The notes: generated from the letters alone by a model not told the origin. DNA of 12,074 nt from an uncultured Anaerotignum sp. (GCF_934277605.1 NZ_CAKQVD010000058.1:1-12074), one strand, 5' to 3'. Positions 1 through 7,653 are shown, numbered from the stretch's first letter. Program-made: numbers and translations.

Positions 1-22
1 GGTCTCTGCCAATGCAGAGACC
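1..22. repeat. Perfect 9-bp inverted repeat, possible terminator stem
   Basis: Bases 1-9 (GGTCTCTGC) and 14-22 (GCAGAGACC) are perfect complements around a 4-base CAAT loop. The stem is GC-rich and lies 75 bp beyond the stop of the minus-strand deacetylase gene, so it could be the terminator of that two-gene unit. A T-tract on the minus strand would fall before base 1 and cannot be seen. On the plus strand no T-run follows directly. Bases 23-97 hold only AT-rich sequence and a weak 5-bp stem (52-56 with 62-66). Confidence 0.5.
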
Positions 23-97
23 ATCTCCAACAAAATATTTTTATTTTTTCACTGTCTACTTGACAGGGGGCACTTCACAAGTACAAGGGAGTTTTTT

Positions 98-1510
98 TTA
101 TTTGAAATAAGAATAGCCATAGAGCTTGTTTTTTTGCGGCTTTTCGCCATGCTTTGCCTCCACCAGCTCAGAAACGGTTACCAGCGCATAGCCCTGCTTT
201 TGCAGATAAGGCACAAGGGTTGCCGTTGCCTCTGCGGTAGAGCCGTAAATGCTGTGCATCAAAATGACCTTGCCATCCAAATTTCCGGCATTCTTGACAA
301 CATTCACAACAGCCTTGGCATCTCTGCTCTTCCAATCCAGTGTATCCACAGACCAAAGATAGATGGACATGGGAATCTGCTTTTTCACGCTGTCCTTGCA
401 GTTGCCATAGGGCGGGCGGAATACGGCAGGCTCTCTGCCAAGCACCTTGCGGAAGGCGGCGGCGGTTTTCTGCACATCAGCCTTGATTTCCGCATCGGTC
501 AGCTTATTGAAGTTTTTGTGGTTATAGGAATGACTGCCGACCTCACAGCCGAGCGCCTCCTCACGCTTTACCACATCGGGATATCTTTCCACCAAACTGC
601 CTAAATCGAAGAAGGTTGCTCTGGCATCATATTTTTCCAAAACATCCAAAATGGCATTGGTTGCTTTGGGATTCGGGCCGTCATCATAGGTCAGTGCCAC
701 CATTTTTTTGTTGCGGATTGCCTTGGGAACAGGCTTTTCCTTCTTCGGCTCCTCTGCTTTTTTCTGCATTTGCGCATACGGCACGGTCAGCCGCACCACA
801 CCGAAGCTGCCGGGGAACAGGTCATATCTGTCAAAATAGAACAGAACGCCGTTCTTTGTGAGTGCGAAACGCTCAAACCGTCCGGCATCGGCGGCAAGCA
901 GGGTTTTATAATTCCCGAAAATGCTGTTCTTGTAAGGCTCTGTGGAGATAAAATAGCCCTCCGCATAGGAGGCTGCGTTTTTGGCAAAGCCGTTCCAAGT
1001 CAGGCTTTCCACTGTTACCTCTGCATCCTTTTCTAAGTCAAAATGGAAAATCTGAATCCGTGTATGCGGCGAAAGCACGCCGTCCGCCTCATGTGTTTCA
1101 AAGAACACCACGCTTAGCTGTGTTTCCTTTGCCAAATAGGCCTCATATCCGAGGTAGAGTGTGGCAGGTGTCTGCTTTTTCTGTGTTTCCTCTGCCTGCG
1201 GGGTAAATTCCGCATCAAAGGCATTGCGGATTTCCGCAACGATTTCCGAAATGCGTGCATCAATGCCTGCCTTCTCAAATGTGGGGTATTGCAGTAAATA
1301 GGAAAGCGCCTCCTTCTGCTCCACCACATCCGTCGGCTTGCCGACCTCCTGATGCTCCACATATTGCGCCCAATAGGAAACGCCCTTTTCCGTTAGCTCC
1401 ACTGTTTTTTTGTGGCTTAGTAGAGAGAAGCCGCTGCTGTTGGCACTGCACCCGCAGGCGAACAGCAAAACGCCTGCCAAAAGGAAGGCGAAAATTCGGT
1501 TTCGTTTCAT
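98..1510 (-). CDS. PdaC-like lipoprotein polysaccharide deacetylase (NodB domain)
   Basis: This 470-aa protein probably removes acetyl groups from a cell-wall polymer, peptidoglycan being the likeliest, on the outer face of the membrane. Residues 1-21 form a lipoprotein signal: basic start, hydrophobic core, then LFAC or ACGC, with Cys19 or Cys21 as the lipidated residue. Residues ~115-250 resemble the DUF3298/RsiV-type domain in front of the catalytic domain of Bacillus PdaC, which has a similar length. Residues ~268-450 carry the NodB motifs: TYDDGP (274-279, Asp276/277), SHSYNH (326-331, His327/His331 as metal ligands), RPPYG (365-369), SVDTLDW (387-393) and LMHSIY (417-422, His419). All catalytic positions appear intact. 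The start codon overlaps the upstream ferredoxin stop as ATGA, so the two are co-translated. The family call is secure; the exact substrate (GlcNAc, MurNAc or another glycan) is not. Confidence 0.92.
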   Translation of the reverse strand: MKRNRIFAFLLAGVLLFACGCSANSSGFSLLSHKKTVELTEKGVSYWAQYVEHQEVGKPTDVVEQKEALSYLLQYPTFEKAGIDARISEIVAEIRNAFDAEFTPQAEETQKKQTPATLYLGYEAYLAKETQLSVVFFETHEADGVLSPHTRIQIFHFDLEKDAEVTVESLTWNGFAKNAASYAEGYFISTEPYKNSIFGNYKTLLAADAGRFERFALTKNGVLFYFDRYDLFPGSFGVVRLTVPYAQMQKKAEEPKKEKPVPKAIRNKKMVALTYDDGPNPKATNAILDVLEKYDARATFFDLGSLVERYPDVVKREEALGCEVGSHSYNHKNFNKLTDAEIKADVQKTAAAFRKVLGREPAVFRPPYGNCKDSVKKQIPMSIYLWSVDTLDWKSRDAKAVVNVVKNAGNLDGKVILMHSIYGSTAEATATLVPYLQKQGYALVTVSELVEAKHGEKPQKNKLYGYSYFK

Positions 1511-2292
1511 TCAGAAGCCCCCTTTCGTTTCTGATAAATGGGATGCACATATCGTCCCCGTTTGCTTGTGCCCTTGCCATATTGGATGGCCGCATTGGGA
1601 CAGCGGTTCACGCACGCCATGCACATGTTGCAGTGCGGCTCCGTCCAGATGGGAATGCCTGCGGTCAGCTTGATGCACCCACCGGTGCAGACCGCTTCAC
1701 ATAGGCCGCAATGGCTGCAAGCCTCCGTCACATAAAACGGCTTTGTTTTCATGCCCCTCCAAAAAACAGGGTTGACAAGCCTGCTTAAAACGGTGTGGCA
1801 TTTGCCCTTCTTCACACGGAAGAAATTGCTCCAATTCAGCCGAATGGCACGCAGGATGTTGTCTACGGTTTTGTTTGCCCTTTGCAGCACTTCATATTGC
1901 GCCGCCTTTGTGCCGGCATCAAAAAGCACCGTAAAGCTATCCGGCATGATAACGGAAAAGCCGCTGTCTAAGGAAAGGCCGTTTTTCTGCAGTGCCTTCT
2001 CCAGAATATCTATGCTTTCGCCTGCGGAGGAGCCACAGGTGCAGACTGCAAAAAGATAAGGATTGCCGCTGTAATAAAGCTCCAGATTTTTCACAAGCTC
2101 CATGACGGGCTTCGGGGGCGCCCAAGCGTAAACAGGGAAAACAAAGCCCAATTTCTCCCCCTGCTTCAGTGTGTGCGCAAACTGTCGCTCCTTTACCAAG
2201 GCTGCGATATCTGCCAATTCCTCCCCCAAGCCTGCGGCAAGCTTTTTTGCCACAGCATAGGAATTGCCGGTTCCGCTGAAATAATAAATCAT
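1507..2292 (-). CDS. EFR1-type flavodoxin/ferredoxin fusion protein
   Basis: This 261-aa protein joins a flavodoxin-like FMN domain to a bacterial two-[4Fe-4S] ferredoxin domain, so it should move electrons in the cytoplasm. The start MIYYFSGTGNS (1-11) contains the FMN phosphate loop SGTGN. The cluster motifs are CSHCGLCEAVC (Cys192, 195, 198, 202) and CNMCMACVNRCP (Cys221, 224, 227, 231). The first cluster is followed by TGG rather than the usual Pro. I chose the ATG at 2292 because GGGAGG lies about 9 nt upstream and family members begin at this point; an in-frame TTG at 2325 would add 11 residues but lacks this support. The gene is first in an operon with the deacetylase. Its redox partner and substrate cannot be told from the sequence. 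Confidence 0.9.
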   Translation of the reverse strand: MIYYFSGTGNSYAVAKKLAAGLGEELADIAALVKERQFAHTLKQGEKLGFVFPVYAWAPPKPVMELVKNLELYYSGNPYLFAVCTCGSSAGESIDILEKALQKNGLSLDSGFSVIMPDSFTVLFDAGTKAAQYEVLQRANKTVDNILRAIRLNWSNFFRVKKGKCHTVLSRLVNPVFWRGMKTKPFYVTEACSHCGLCEAVCTGGCIKLTAGIPIWTEPHCNMCMACVNRCPNAAIQYGKGTSKRGRYVHPIYQKRKGASE

Positions 2293-2344
2293 AAGACGCT
2301 CCCTCCCTTTTTTCGTTCTTTTCAAACAATTTCTCTATAAAAAT

Positions 2345-2353
2345 ATCATATCA
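2345..2353 (-). promoter_or_regulatory. Extended -10 promoter for the ferredoxin-deacetylase unit
   Basis: Read on the minus strand, these bases give TGATATGAT, an extended -10 element (TG-N-TATGAT). No good -35 hexamer lies 17 bp upstream, which fits an extended -10 promoter. The start point would fall about 45 nt before the ferredoxin ATG. Confidence 0.45.
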
Positions 2354-2372
2354 CATTTTCGGAATAAAAACC

Positions 2373-2396
2373 TTGAAGAATTTATTAAATTTTCAA
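2373..2396. repeat. AT-rich inverted repeat in divergent promoter region
   Basis: TTGAA (2373-2377) pairs with TTCAA (2392-2396), and AATTT (2379-2383) pairs with AAATT (2387-2391), around an ATT centre with one unpaired G at 2378. It lies just upstream of the minus-strand -10 and 40 bp upstream of the plus-strand -35. It could be a regulator site for one or both promoters; AT-richness makes chance symmetry possible. Confidence 0.35.
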
Positions 2397-2435
2397 TACA
2401 TTTTATAGACGTAAACAATCTGTAAAAAGTTTGCC

Positions 2436-2464
2436 TTTACAGCGTTTTTTTTCACGCTTATACT
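2436..2464 (+). promoter_or_regulatory. Sigma-A-type promoter for the HD-domain gene
   Basis: TTTACA (2436-2441), a 17-bp spacer and TATACT (2459-2464) form a near-consensus vegetative promoter. Transcription would start near 2471, leaving a 26-nt leader that contains GGAGGGG (2480-2486) as the ribosome site for the ATG at 2497. Confidence 0.7.
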
Positions 2465-2496
2465 AAAAACAGTATATTCGGAGGGGAGCAAGGAAA

Positions 2497-2922
2497 ATGT
2501 TGGAAAAAGCATTGATTTTAGCGACAAAGGCACACAGCGGGCAGAAGGACAAGGGTGGACAGCCCTATATTCTGCATCCCATTCGGGTAATGCTTGCCTG
2601 CGAGAGTGAGGCGGAGAGAATCACAGCCCTGCTCCATGATACCTTGGAGGACACTGCGCTGACGGCGGCGGATTTGGAGGGCTTCCCCGAAAAAATCGTT
2701 GCGGCGGTTTTGTGCCTGACACGCCGAGCGGGAGAGGACTATATGGCATATATCGCACGCATTTGCGAAAATCCATTGGCGGCAAGGGTAAAATATGCCG
2801 ATTTGCGGGATAACATGGATATCAGCCGTATTCCGCACCCGACAGAACGGGATTTTTCCCGTATCCGAAAATATGAGCAGGCAATCAAGCAGGTGGCGGC
2901 AAGCAGGGCAGAATGGGGGTGA
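2497..2922 (+). CDS. Stand-alone (p)ppGpp hydrolase-like HD protein
   Basis: At 141 aa this is a single HD-type metal-dependent phosphohydrolase domain like the hydrolase half of RelA/SpoT. Visible motifs are KAHSGQ (11-16), HPIRV (27-31), LLHDTLEDT (45-53, with the His47-Asp48 pair and Glu51-Asp52) and VKYADLRDNMD (98-108, with Asp102 and Asn106). These match the metal and nucleotide positions of small alarmone hydrolases such as Mesh1. No synthetase, TGS or ACT domain follows. The likely role is cleavage of the 3'-diphosphate of (p)ppGpp or a related nucleotide in the cytoplasm, but members of this group can have other nucleotide substrates. It has its own promoter and is followed, with a 5-nt gap to the chosen start, by the alkD-like gene. 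Confidence 0.82.
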   Translation: MLEKALILATKAHSGQKDKGGQPYILHPIRVMLACESEAERITALLHDTLEDTALTAADLEGFPEKIVAAVLCLTRRAGEDYMAYIARICENPLAARVKYADLRDNMDISRIPHPTERDFSRIRKYEQAIKQVAASRAEWG

Positions 2923-2927
2923 GACAG

Positions 2928-3638
2928 ATGGAGGATTGGACAAAGGCACGCTATGCGGCATTTTTGGCAGAATTAGAACAGCAAGGCGAGGAGGACTATC
3001 GGCAGTTTCACGAAAGACTGCTTTGCACCGAACTGAAGATCGTCGGTCTTAGAGTGCCTTTTTTGCGGAAAACGGCGGCACAGCTTGCAAAGCAGGATGG
3101 CATTGGCTTTTTGCGCCTTTGCGGCAGGGAAACCCATGAGGAGCGTCTGCTTTATGGCTTGGTGGCGGCGGCTTTGCCCGTTCCCTATGCGGAATTTTTG
3201 CCCTATTGTGATTTTTATACGGAAAATCTGGTGGAAAATTGGGCGCTTTGCGATGTGTTCTGTGCCTCTGTCAAAAAACGGCTGCAAGGGCAGGAAAAGG
3301 CGTTTTTCTCCCATATCAAGAATTATCTGCAATCCGAAAATCCGTGGGCGGTGCGTGTCGGCTTGGTTTTGATGCTCAATCATTATCTTACGCCGGCATT
3401 TCTCCCCGAGGTGCTGGAGCGGCTGGATGCCGTTCATGCCGAGCAGTATTATGTTCGGATGGGGCAGGCATGGCTGTTGGCAACGGCTTGGGCGAAGGAC
3501 AGAGAAGCCTGCCTTGCGTATCTCTCCCATCATCATTTGGATGCTTGGACATTTCACAAATTCATCCAAAAGGCATGTGAATCCTATCGTGTTTCGGCGG
3601 AGGATAAGGCATATTTGCGTGGCTTGCGGCGGAAATAG
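2928..3638 (+). CDS. AlkD-like DNA alkylation repair glycosylase
   Basis: This 236-aa protein resembles the HEAT-like-repeat alkylpurine DNA glycosylases of the AlkD family, which remove N3- and N7-alkylated purines. It is alpha-helical throughout, of typical family length, with NWALCD (104-109). Trp105 and Asp109 match the conserved Trp/Asp pair that lines the lesion pocket of Bacillus cereus AlkD; other landmarks are Trp182/Trp188 and FHKFIQKACES (209-219). I prefer ATG 2928, with GGGGTGAG (2916-2923) as ribosome site, over the in-frame ATG at 2913, which overlaps the end of the HD gene and has a weaker site. The two genes are probably co-transcribed. No clear terminator follows it. Activity on a given lesion is inferred from the family. 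Confidence 0.85.
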   Translation: MEDWTKARYAAFLAELEQQGEEDYRQFHERLLCTELKIVGLRVPFLRKTAAQLAKQDGIGFLRLCGRETHEERLLYGLVAAALPVPYAEFLPYCDFYTENLVENWALCDVFCASVKKRLQGQEKAFFSHIKNYLQSENPWAVRVGLVLMLNHYLTPAFLPEVLERLDAVHAEQYYVRMGQAWLLATAWAKDREACLAYLSHHHLDAWTFHKFIQKACESYRVSAEDKAYLRGLRRK

Positions 3639-3656
3639 AGGAGACCATTCTTTCGT

Positions 3657-3684
3657 TTGAATTTATCCGAAAAAGGTGTATACT
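3657..3684 (+). promoter_or_regulatory. Promoter for the tetrapyrrole operon
   Basis: TTGAAT (3657-3662), a 16-bp spacer and TATACT (3679-3684) lie in the 85-bp gap before the precorrin-2 dehydrogenase gene. The -10 matches the one upstream of the HD gene. Transcription would start near 3691. Confidence 0.6.
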
Positions 3685-3686
3685 AA

Positions 3687-3697
3687 GATTCTGAATC
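3687..3697. repeat. Short palindrome at the predicted start site
   Basis: GATTC-T-GAATC is symmetric and sits exactly over the predicted transcription start of the tetrapyrrole operon, where a repressor site could act. It is only 5 bp per arm, so chance is a fair alternative. No known operator consensus is recognised. Confidence 0.25.
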
Positions 3698-3723
3698 AAT
3701 GAAAAAAGCAACGGAGGAAACAC

Positions 3724-4341
3724 ATGAGCTATTTTCCTTTTTTTATGGAGATTGGACAGAAATCCGCACTTGTTGTGGGCGGTGGCAGGGTGGCATTGAG
3801 AAAAATTGAAAGGCTCCTGCCCTTTGGCGTGTCGCTGACTGTCGTTTCTCCTGTTTTTTGTGAAGAAATCGAGAAAATGGAGGGAATTTGCCGCCGCTTG
3901 AAGCGTTTTCAGGCAGAGGATGTGGAGGGGATGCTCTTTGTCATCGGTGCAACGAATGACGAGGGTGTCAATGCAGAGATTGCCGCTGCTTGCAAGGCAA
4001 GGGGGATTCCCGTTAATATTGTGGATGATGCGGAAAAATGCACCTTTCTCTTTCCTGCCCTCATCAAGCGGGGGGCGCTTGTCGCAGGCTTTTCCACAGG
4101 TGGTGCAAGTCCCTTGGCGGCACGCTATCTGCGGGAGCAGGTGGAGGAAATTCTCCCCACAGGCTTTGAGGCGGCTTTGTCGCTGATGGCACAGGTGCGT
4201 GGGCCTGTGCGGCAGGCAGTTCCCGAGGGTGCGGCAAGGGAACGGGTGCTACGGGCAATTTTCAAGCTTGCCTTGGAGAAAAACGGAGGGGTATCCTCCG
4301 AGGAAATTGAGGAAATCATCAGAAAGGAGGGGGAGGCATGA
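3724..4341 (+). CDS. sirC: Precorrin-2 dehydrogenase (Met8/SirC type)
   Basis: This 205-aa cytoplasmic enzyme should oxidise precorrin-2 to sirohydrochlorin with NAD+, and may also insert iron to make siroheme as Met8 and CysG do. The N-terminal Rossmann domain has VVGGGRVALRK (17-27) and IGATND (74-79). NIVDDAEKCTFLFPA (98-112) holds the conserved Asp (101 or 102) that matches the catalytic Asp of CysG/Met8. FSTGGASP (123-130) starts the typical dimer/C-terminal helical part. Length fits the stand-alone family. The ribosome site ACGGAGG precedes the ATG, and the stop overlaps hemC as ATGA. It is the first gene of the operon; in many Clostridia hemA is next to or upstream of it, but that gene is not here. 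Whether it also chelates iron cannot be judged from the sequence. Confidence 0.9.
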   Translation: MSYFPFFMEIGQKSALVVGGGRVALRKIERLLPFGVSLTVVSPVFCEEIEKMEGICRRLKRFQAEDVEGMLFVIGATNDEGVNAEIAAACKARGIPVNIVDDAEKCTFLFPALIKRGALVAGFSTGGASPLAARYLREQVEEILPTGFEAALSLMAQVRGPVRQAVPEGAARERVLRAIFKLALEKNGGVSSEEIEEIIRKEGEA

Positions 4342-5201
4342 AAAAATTGAGAGTCGGCACAAGAAAAAGCCTGCTTTCTGCCAAGCAGACGGAAATGGCG
4401 TTGGCGGCATTGGCGCAGGCTCATCCGACCTTGGAAACCGAAACTGTCCCCTTCCACACCAGAGGGGACTTGATTTTGGATCAGCCGCTTTGGGCGCTCA
4501 GCAATCAGGGCAAGGGTGTTTTTGCCTCGGAATTTGAAGAAATGATATTGCGAAATGAAATTGATATTGCCATCCACAGCGGAAAGGATTTGCCGATTTT
4601 TCTGGCGGAGGGCTTGGAAATCCTTGGGGTGCTGAAACGGGATGACGCAAGAGATGTGCTTGTGATGCCGCAGGGAAAAACACCGCAGGAGTGCAAAAGC
4701 ATCGGCACGGGCAGCCTGCGCAGAGAGCAGTGTGCGGCAAGGCTCTTTCCTTGGGCGAGCTGTCGGCTCATTCGGGGCAACATACAGACACGCCTGCAAA
4801 AGCTTCGTGCAGGGGAATATGATGCGATTTTGCTTGCGAAGGCGGGGCTTGACCGCTTGGGGATTACCGAGGCGGAGGGCTACACCTTTCGTGTGCTTTC
4901 TCCCGAGGAATTTTTGCCGGCGGCGTGCCAAGGCATTATCGTTGCGGAGGGCAGACGGGAGCTGTCTGCGCTGATTGGTGCCATCACGCATACCGAAACG
5001 AAGATTCTTTTTGAAACGGAGCGTGCGGTGCTGATGCGTTTGAATGCGGATTGCAGTGAGCCTGTAGCGGCATTTGCGGAAATCGAAGGAGAGGCTCTGC
5101 GTCTGCGTGCCATGTATGGCAATGCCTATGCGGAAGGCAGAGCGCCGATTGCGGAGCATTTGGCTTTGGCGGCAGAGGTAGTCGGGAGGTTAAAGAAATG
5201 A
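4338..5201 (+). CDS. hemC: Hydroxymethylbilane synthase (porphobilinogen deaminase)
   Basis: HemC joins four porphobilinogen units into hydroxymethylbilane in the cytoplasm, using a dipyrromethane cofactor held on a Cys. Seen in the 287-aa product are RVGTRKSLLS (5-14), HSGKDLP (80-86) with the catalytic Asp84, GTGSLRR (123-129), RGNIQTRLQKL (146-156) and LNADCSEPVA (235-244) with Cys239 for the cofactor. The key residues are present, but several motifs depart from the common form: HSGKD for HSxKD with a bulky x, GTGSLRR for GTSSLRR, and PAACQG (194-199) for PAxGQG. Length is slightly short of the usual ~300-310 aa. It starts within the previous stop (ATGA) behind a strong AGGAGG site and ends overlapping cobA-hemD by ATGA. 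Confidence 0.93.
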   Translation: MKKLRVGTRKSLLSAKQTEMALAALAQAHPTLETETVPFHTRGDLILDQPLWALSNQGKGVFASEFEEMILRNEIDIAIHSGKDLPIFLAEGLEILGVLKRDDARDVLVMPQGKTPQECKSIGTGSLRREQCAARLFPWASCRLIRGNIQTRLQKLRAGEYDAILLAKAGLDRLGITEAEGYTFRVLSPEEFLPAACQGIIVAEGRRELSALIGAITHTETKILFETERAVLMRLNADCSEPVAAFAEIEGEALRLRAMYGNAYAEGRAPIAEHLALAAEVVGRLKK

Positions 5202-6691
5202 GCGGAACGGTTTATCTGGTCGGGGCAGGCTGCGGCAACCCGGAGCTGATTACACGGAAGGGACTGCGGCTGCTGCAAAAATGCGATACGGTGCTGTATG
5301 ATGACCTTGCCTGTGCAGAGCTTTTGGAGGAAACCAAGGCGGCATGCGAGCGGATTTTTGTCGGCAAGCGATACGGCAGACATTCCTTTTCGCAGGAGGA
5401 AATCAATGCCCTTTTGATTGCAAAGGCAAGGGAGGGCAGGCTGGTGGTGCGGCTGAAGGGCGGCGATCCCTTTGTGTTTGGCAGAGGGGGAGAGGAAATG
5501 CTTGCATTGCAGGCGGCAGGCATTGCCTGTGAGGCGGTTCCCGGTGTCAGTGCGGCAATCGCTGTGCCTGCGGCGGCAGGGATTCCTGTGACACACCGCA
5601 GGCTTGCCCGCAGCTTTCATGTGGTGACAGGGCATACGGCGGCAGATGGCACAGCCGTCTTGACAGAGGGCTTGGATACCCTTGCCAAATTGGAGGGGAC
5701 ATTGGTCTTTTTGATGGGACTGCATCATCTGGAGGAGATTGCAAACGGCTTATTGCAGGGAGGCAAGCCTGCCGATACACCTGCGGCAGTCATTTCCAAG
5801 GGGACAACCCCGGAGCAAAGGGTGGTGCGTGCCGCCTTGTGCGATTTGGCGCAGGAAACGGCAAGGGCGGGCATTGCTGCGCCTGCTGTGATTGTGGTTG
5901 GCGAAACTGCGGGCCTTGCGCTTTCCGGCACGATTCCCTATGCCCTGCATGGCTTGAAAATCGGCGTAACAGGGACAAAATCTATCACAAAAAAGCTCAA
6001 GGAGCGGCTGTCTGCCTTGGGTGCGGCAGTCACACAGATGGATTATGCCACCCTTGTGCCAACCTGTGAGCAGCCGGCCTTGCGGCAGGCCCTGCAGTGC
6101 ATCGATACATACGCTTGGGCGGTGTTTACCAGTCCCAACGGGGTTGCGGTGTTTTTTGATTATCTGCAAAGGCAGAGGATAGATATTCGGGTGCTTTCTC
6201 ATATCAAATTTGCCGTCATTGGCACAGGCACCGCCGCCGCCTTGGAGCAAAGAGGGCTTTATCCTGCCTTTTTGCCCCAAAAATATGATGTGGAAAGCCT
6301 TGCCAATGGGCTTTGCACTGTGGTCGGCAGAGGAGAGCGGATTTTGATTCTGCGTGCGGCGCAGGGCTCTCCCGTTCTGACGGAAATTCTGGAAGAAGAA
6401 AAGAAATCCTATACGGATGTGAAAATATATGATATTGCGATTGATGCGGAAAAACGCCGTCTTGCCGAGGAAAAGGCAAAGCAAATGGATGTGATTACCT
6501 TTGCGAGCGGCTCCGGTGTGCGTGGCTTTTTTGCACAGGGCGGCACCATCCCCGATGGGACAACGGCAGTCTGTATCGGCGATGCAACCGCAAGGGTGCT
6601 GCGGGCATACGGCGATTTTCGTGTGCTGACGGCGCAGACCTTCCGTGTGGAAGGCATTGTGGAGGCAATCAGAAAGGAGTTTGGCAGTTGA
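5198..6691 (+). CDS. cobA-hemD: Uroporphyrinogen-III C-methyltransferase/synthase fusion
   Basis: This 497-aa fusion does two consecutive steps. Residues ~1-245 are SUMT (CobA), which adds two SAM-derived methyl groups to uroporphyrinogen III to give precorrin-2. Motifs are VGAGCGNPELIT (8-19), YDDL, VRLKGGDPFVFGRGGEE, PGVSAAIAVPAAAGIPVTHR and VTGHTA. Residues ~250-497 are HemD, which closes and inverts ring D of hydroxymethylbilane, with FTSPNGV, VIGTGTAAAL, ILRA and ITFASGSGV. The SAM loop has Cys-Gly-Asn where VGAGPGDPE is usual. The order along the polypeptide is the reverse of the reaction order, as in other clostridial fusions. ATG 5198 overlaps the hemC stop and has GGGAGGT 8 nt upstream. 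Fusing HemD to CobA favours siroheme and cobalamin over heme. Confidence 0.94.
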   Translation: MSGTVYLVGAGCGNPELITRKGLRLLQKCDTVLYDDLACAELLEETKAACERIFVGKRYGRHSFSQEEINALLIAKAREGRLVVRLKGGDPFVFGRGGEEMLALQAAGIACEAVPGVSAAIAVPAAAGIPVTHRRLARSFHVVTGHTAADGTAVLTEGLDTLAKLEGTLVFLMGLHHLEEIANGLLQGGKPADTPAAVISKGTTPEQRVVRAALCDLAQETARAGIAAPAVIVVGETAGLALSGTIPYALHGLKIGVTGTKSITKKLKERLSALGAAVTQMDYATLVPTCEQPALRQALQCIDTYAWAVFTSPNGVAVFFDYLQRQRIDIRVLSHIKFAVIGTGTAAALEQRGLYPAFLPQKYDVESLANGLCTVVGRGERILILRAAQGSPVLTEILEEEKKSYTDVKIYDIAIDAEKRRLAEEKAKQMDVITFASGSGVRGFFAQGGTIPDGTTAVCIGDATARVLRAYGDFRVLTAQTFRVEGIVEAIRKEFGS

Positions 6692-7653
6692 GAAGATTCA
6701 GAAGATTACGCAGCTCTGAGCCAATGCGTAGGTTGGTGCGGGAAACAAGGCTTGCGGCAGAGGAAATGCTCTATCCCATTTTTGTGATAGAGGGAGAGGA
6801 TATCAAAAACCCCGTTCCCTCCATGCCGGGTGTCTATCAATATTCCGTTGACCGCATGGATGAAATGCTGCGGGAGGTGGCGGCAAGTGGGATTGCAGGC
6901 GTGTTGATTTTCGGGATTCCTGCCGAAAAGGACGAGGTCGGCTCGCAGGCGTATGCCCCGAACGGCATTACCCAAAGAGCCATTCGCCAAATCAAAAAGA
7001 GCTATCCCTCTCTGCTTGTGGTTGCGGATGTTTGCCTATGCGAATACACCTCTCACGGCCATTGCGGCTTGGTGGAGGGCGAGCGTATTTTGAACGATGA
7101 AACCCTGCCCCTGCTTGCAAAAATGAGCGTTTCCTTGGCACAGGCGGGTGCAGATATCATTGCCCCCTCCGATATGATGGACGGGCGGGTGGCGGCCATC
7201 CGTCATGCCTTGGATGCGGAGGGCTTTGCACAGCTTCCCATCATGGCATATAGTGCGAAATTTGCCTCCGCCTATTATGGTCCCTTTCGGGATGCGGCAC
7301 ATTCCGCACCGCAGTTTGGGGACAGACGCTCCTATCAAATGGATGTTTGCAACAAAAAGGAGGCACTCCGTGAAATTGCGGCGGATATTGAGGAGGGTGC
7401 GGATTTTTATATCATAAAGCCTGCATTGGTATATTTGGATGTGGTGGAAGCGGCGGCAAGCCGCTTTGATTTGCCGATTGCCGTTTATAACGTCAGTGGC
7501 GAATATGCCATGGTGAAGGCGGCGGCACAGATGGGGTGGATAGATGAAAAACGCATTGTTCTGGAAAATCTGATTGCAATGAAGCGGGCAGGAGCGGCAA
7601 TTTTGATTACCTATCACGCATTGGATGCGGCAAGATGGCTGAAGGAAGTGTGA
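6688..7653 (+). CDS. hemB: Delta-aminolevulinic acid dehydratase (TTG start)
   Basis: HemB condenses two 5-aminolevulinate molecules into porphobilinogen, the first common tetrapyrrole step. The 321-aa product has DVCLCEYTSHGHCG (114-127) with the zinc ligands Cys116, Cys118 and Cys126, so it belongs to the zinc-dependent group. The two active-site lysines are in MAYSAKFAS (186-194, Lys191) and IIKPALVYLD (242-251, Lys244). Other family signatures are SDMMDGRV (161-168) and YQMD (216-219). Length is normal. The start is TTG at 6688, with AAAGGAG 9 nt upstream and a TTGA overlap with the cobA-hemD stop; the next ATG (residue 13) would remove conserved N-terminal sequence. It is placed last among the pathway genes though it acts first. 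No hemL follows. Confidence 0.95.
   Translation: MRRFRRLRSSEPMRRLVRETRLAAEEMLYPIFVIEGEDIKNPVPSMPGVYQYSVDRMDEMLREVAASGIAGVLIFGIPAEKDEVGSQAYAPNGITQRAIRQIKKSYPSLLVVADVCLCEYTSHGHCGLVEGERILNDETLPLLAKMSVSLAQAGADIIAPSDMMDGRVAAIRHALDAEGFAQLPIMAYSAKFASAYYGPFRDAAHSAPQFGDRRSYQMDVCNKKEALREIAADIEEGADFYIIKPALVYLDVVEAAASRFDLPIAVYNVSGEYAMVKAAAQMGWIDEKRIVLENLIAMKRAGAAILITYHALDAARWLKEV

Noticed and set aside
52..66. CTGTC/GACAG hairpin as terminator of the deacetylase gene
   Set aside because: The stem is 5 bp and is followed on the minus strand by an A-rich, not T-rich, stretch.
2293..2325. TTG start giving an 11-residue longer ferredoxin protein
   Set aside because: The added residues are basic and outside the family start; GGGAGG sits correctly before ATG 2292.
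3651..3672. Weak stem (TTTCG with CGAAA) after the alkD-like gene as a terminator
   Set aside because: Only 5 bp, no T-run, and it overlaps the predicted promoter of the tetrapyrrole operon.
4125..5159. 344-codon open frame antisense to the precorrin-2 dehydrogenase and hemC genes
   Set aside because: It spans two certain genes on the other strand, has no recognisable domain, and its composition is that of a shadow frame.
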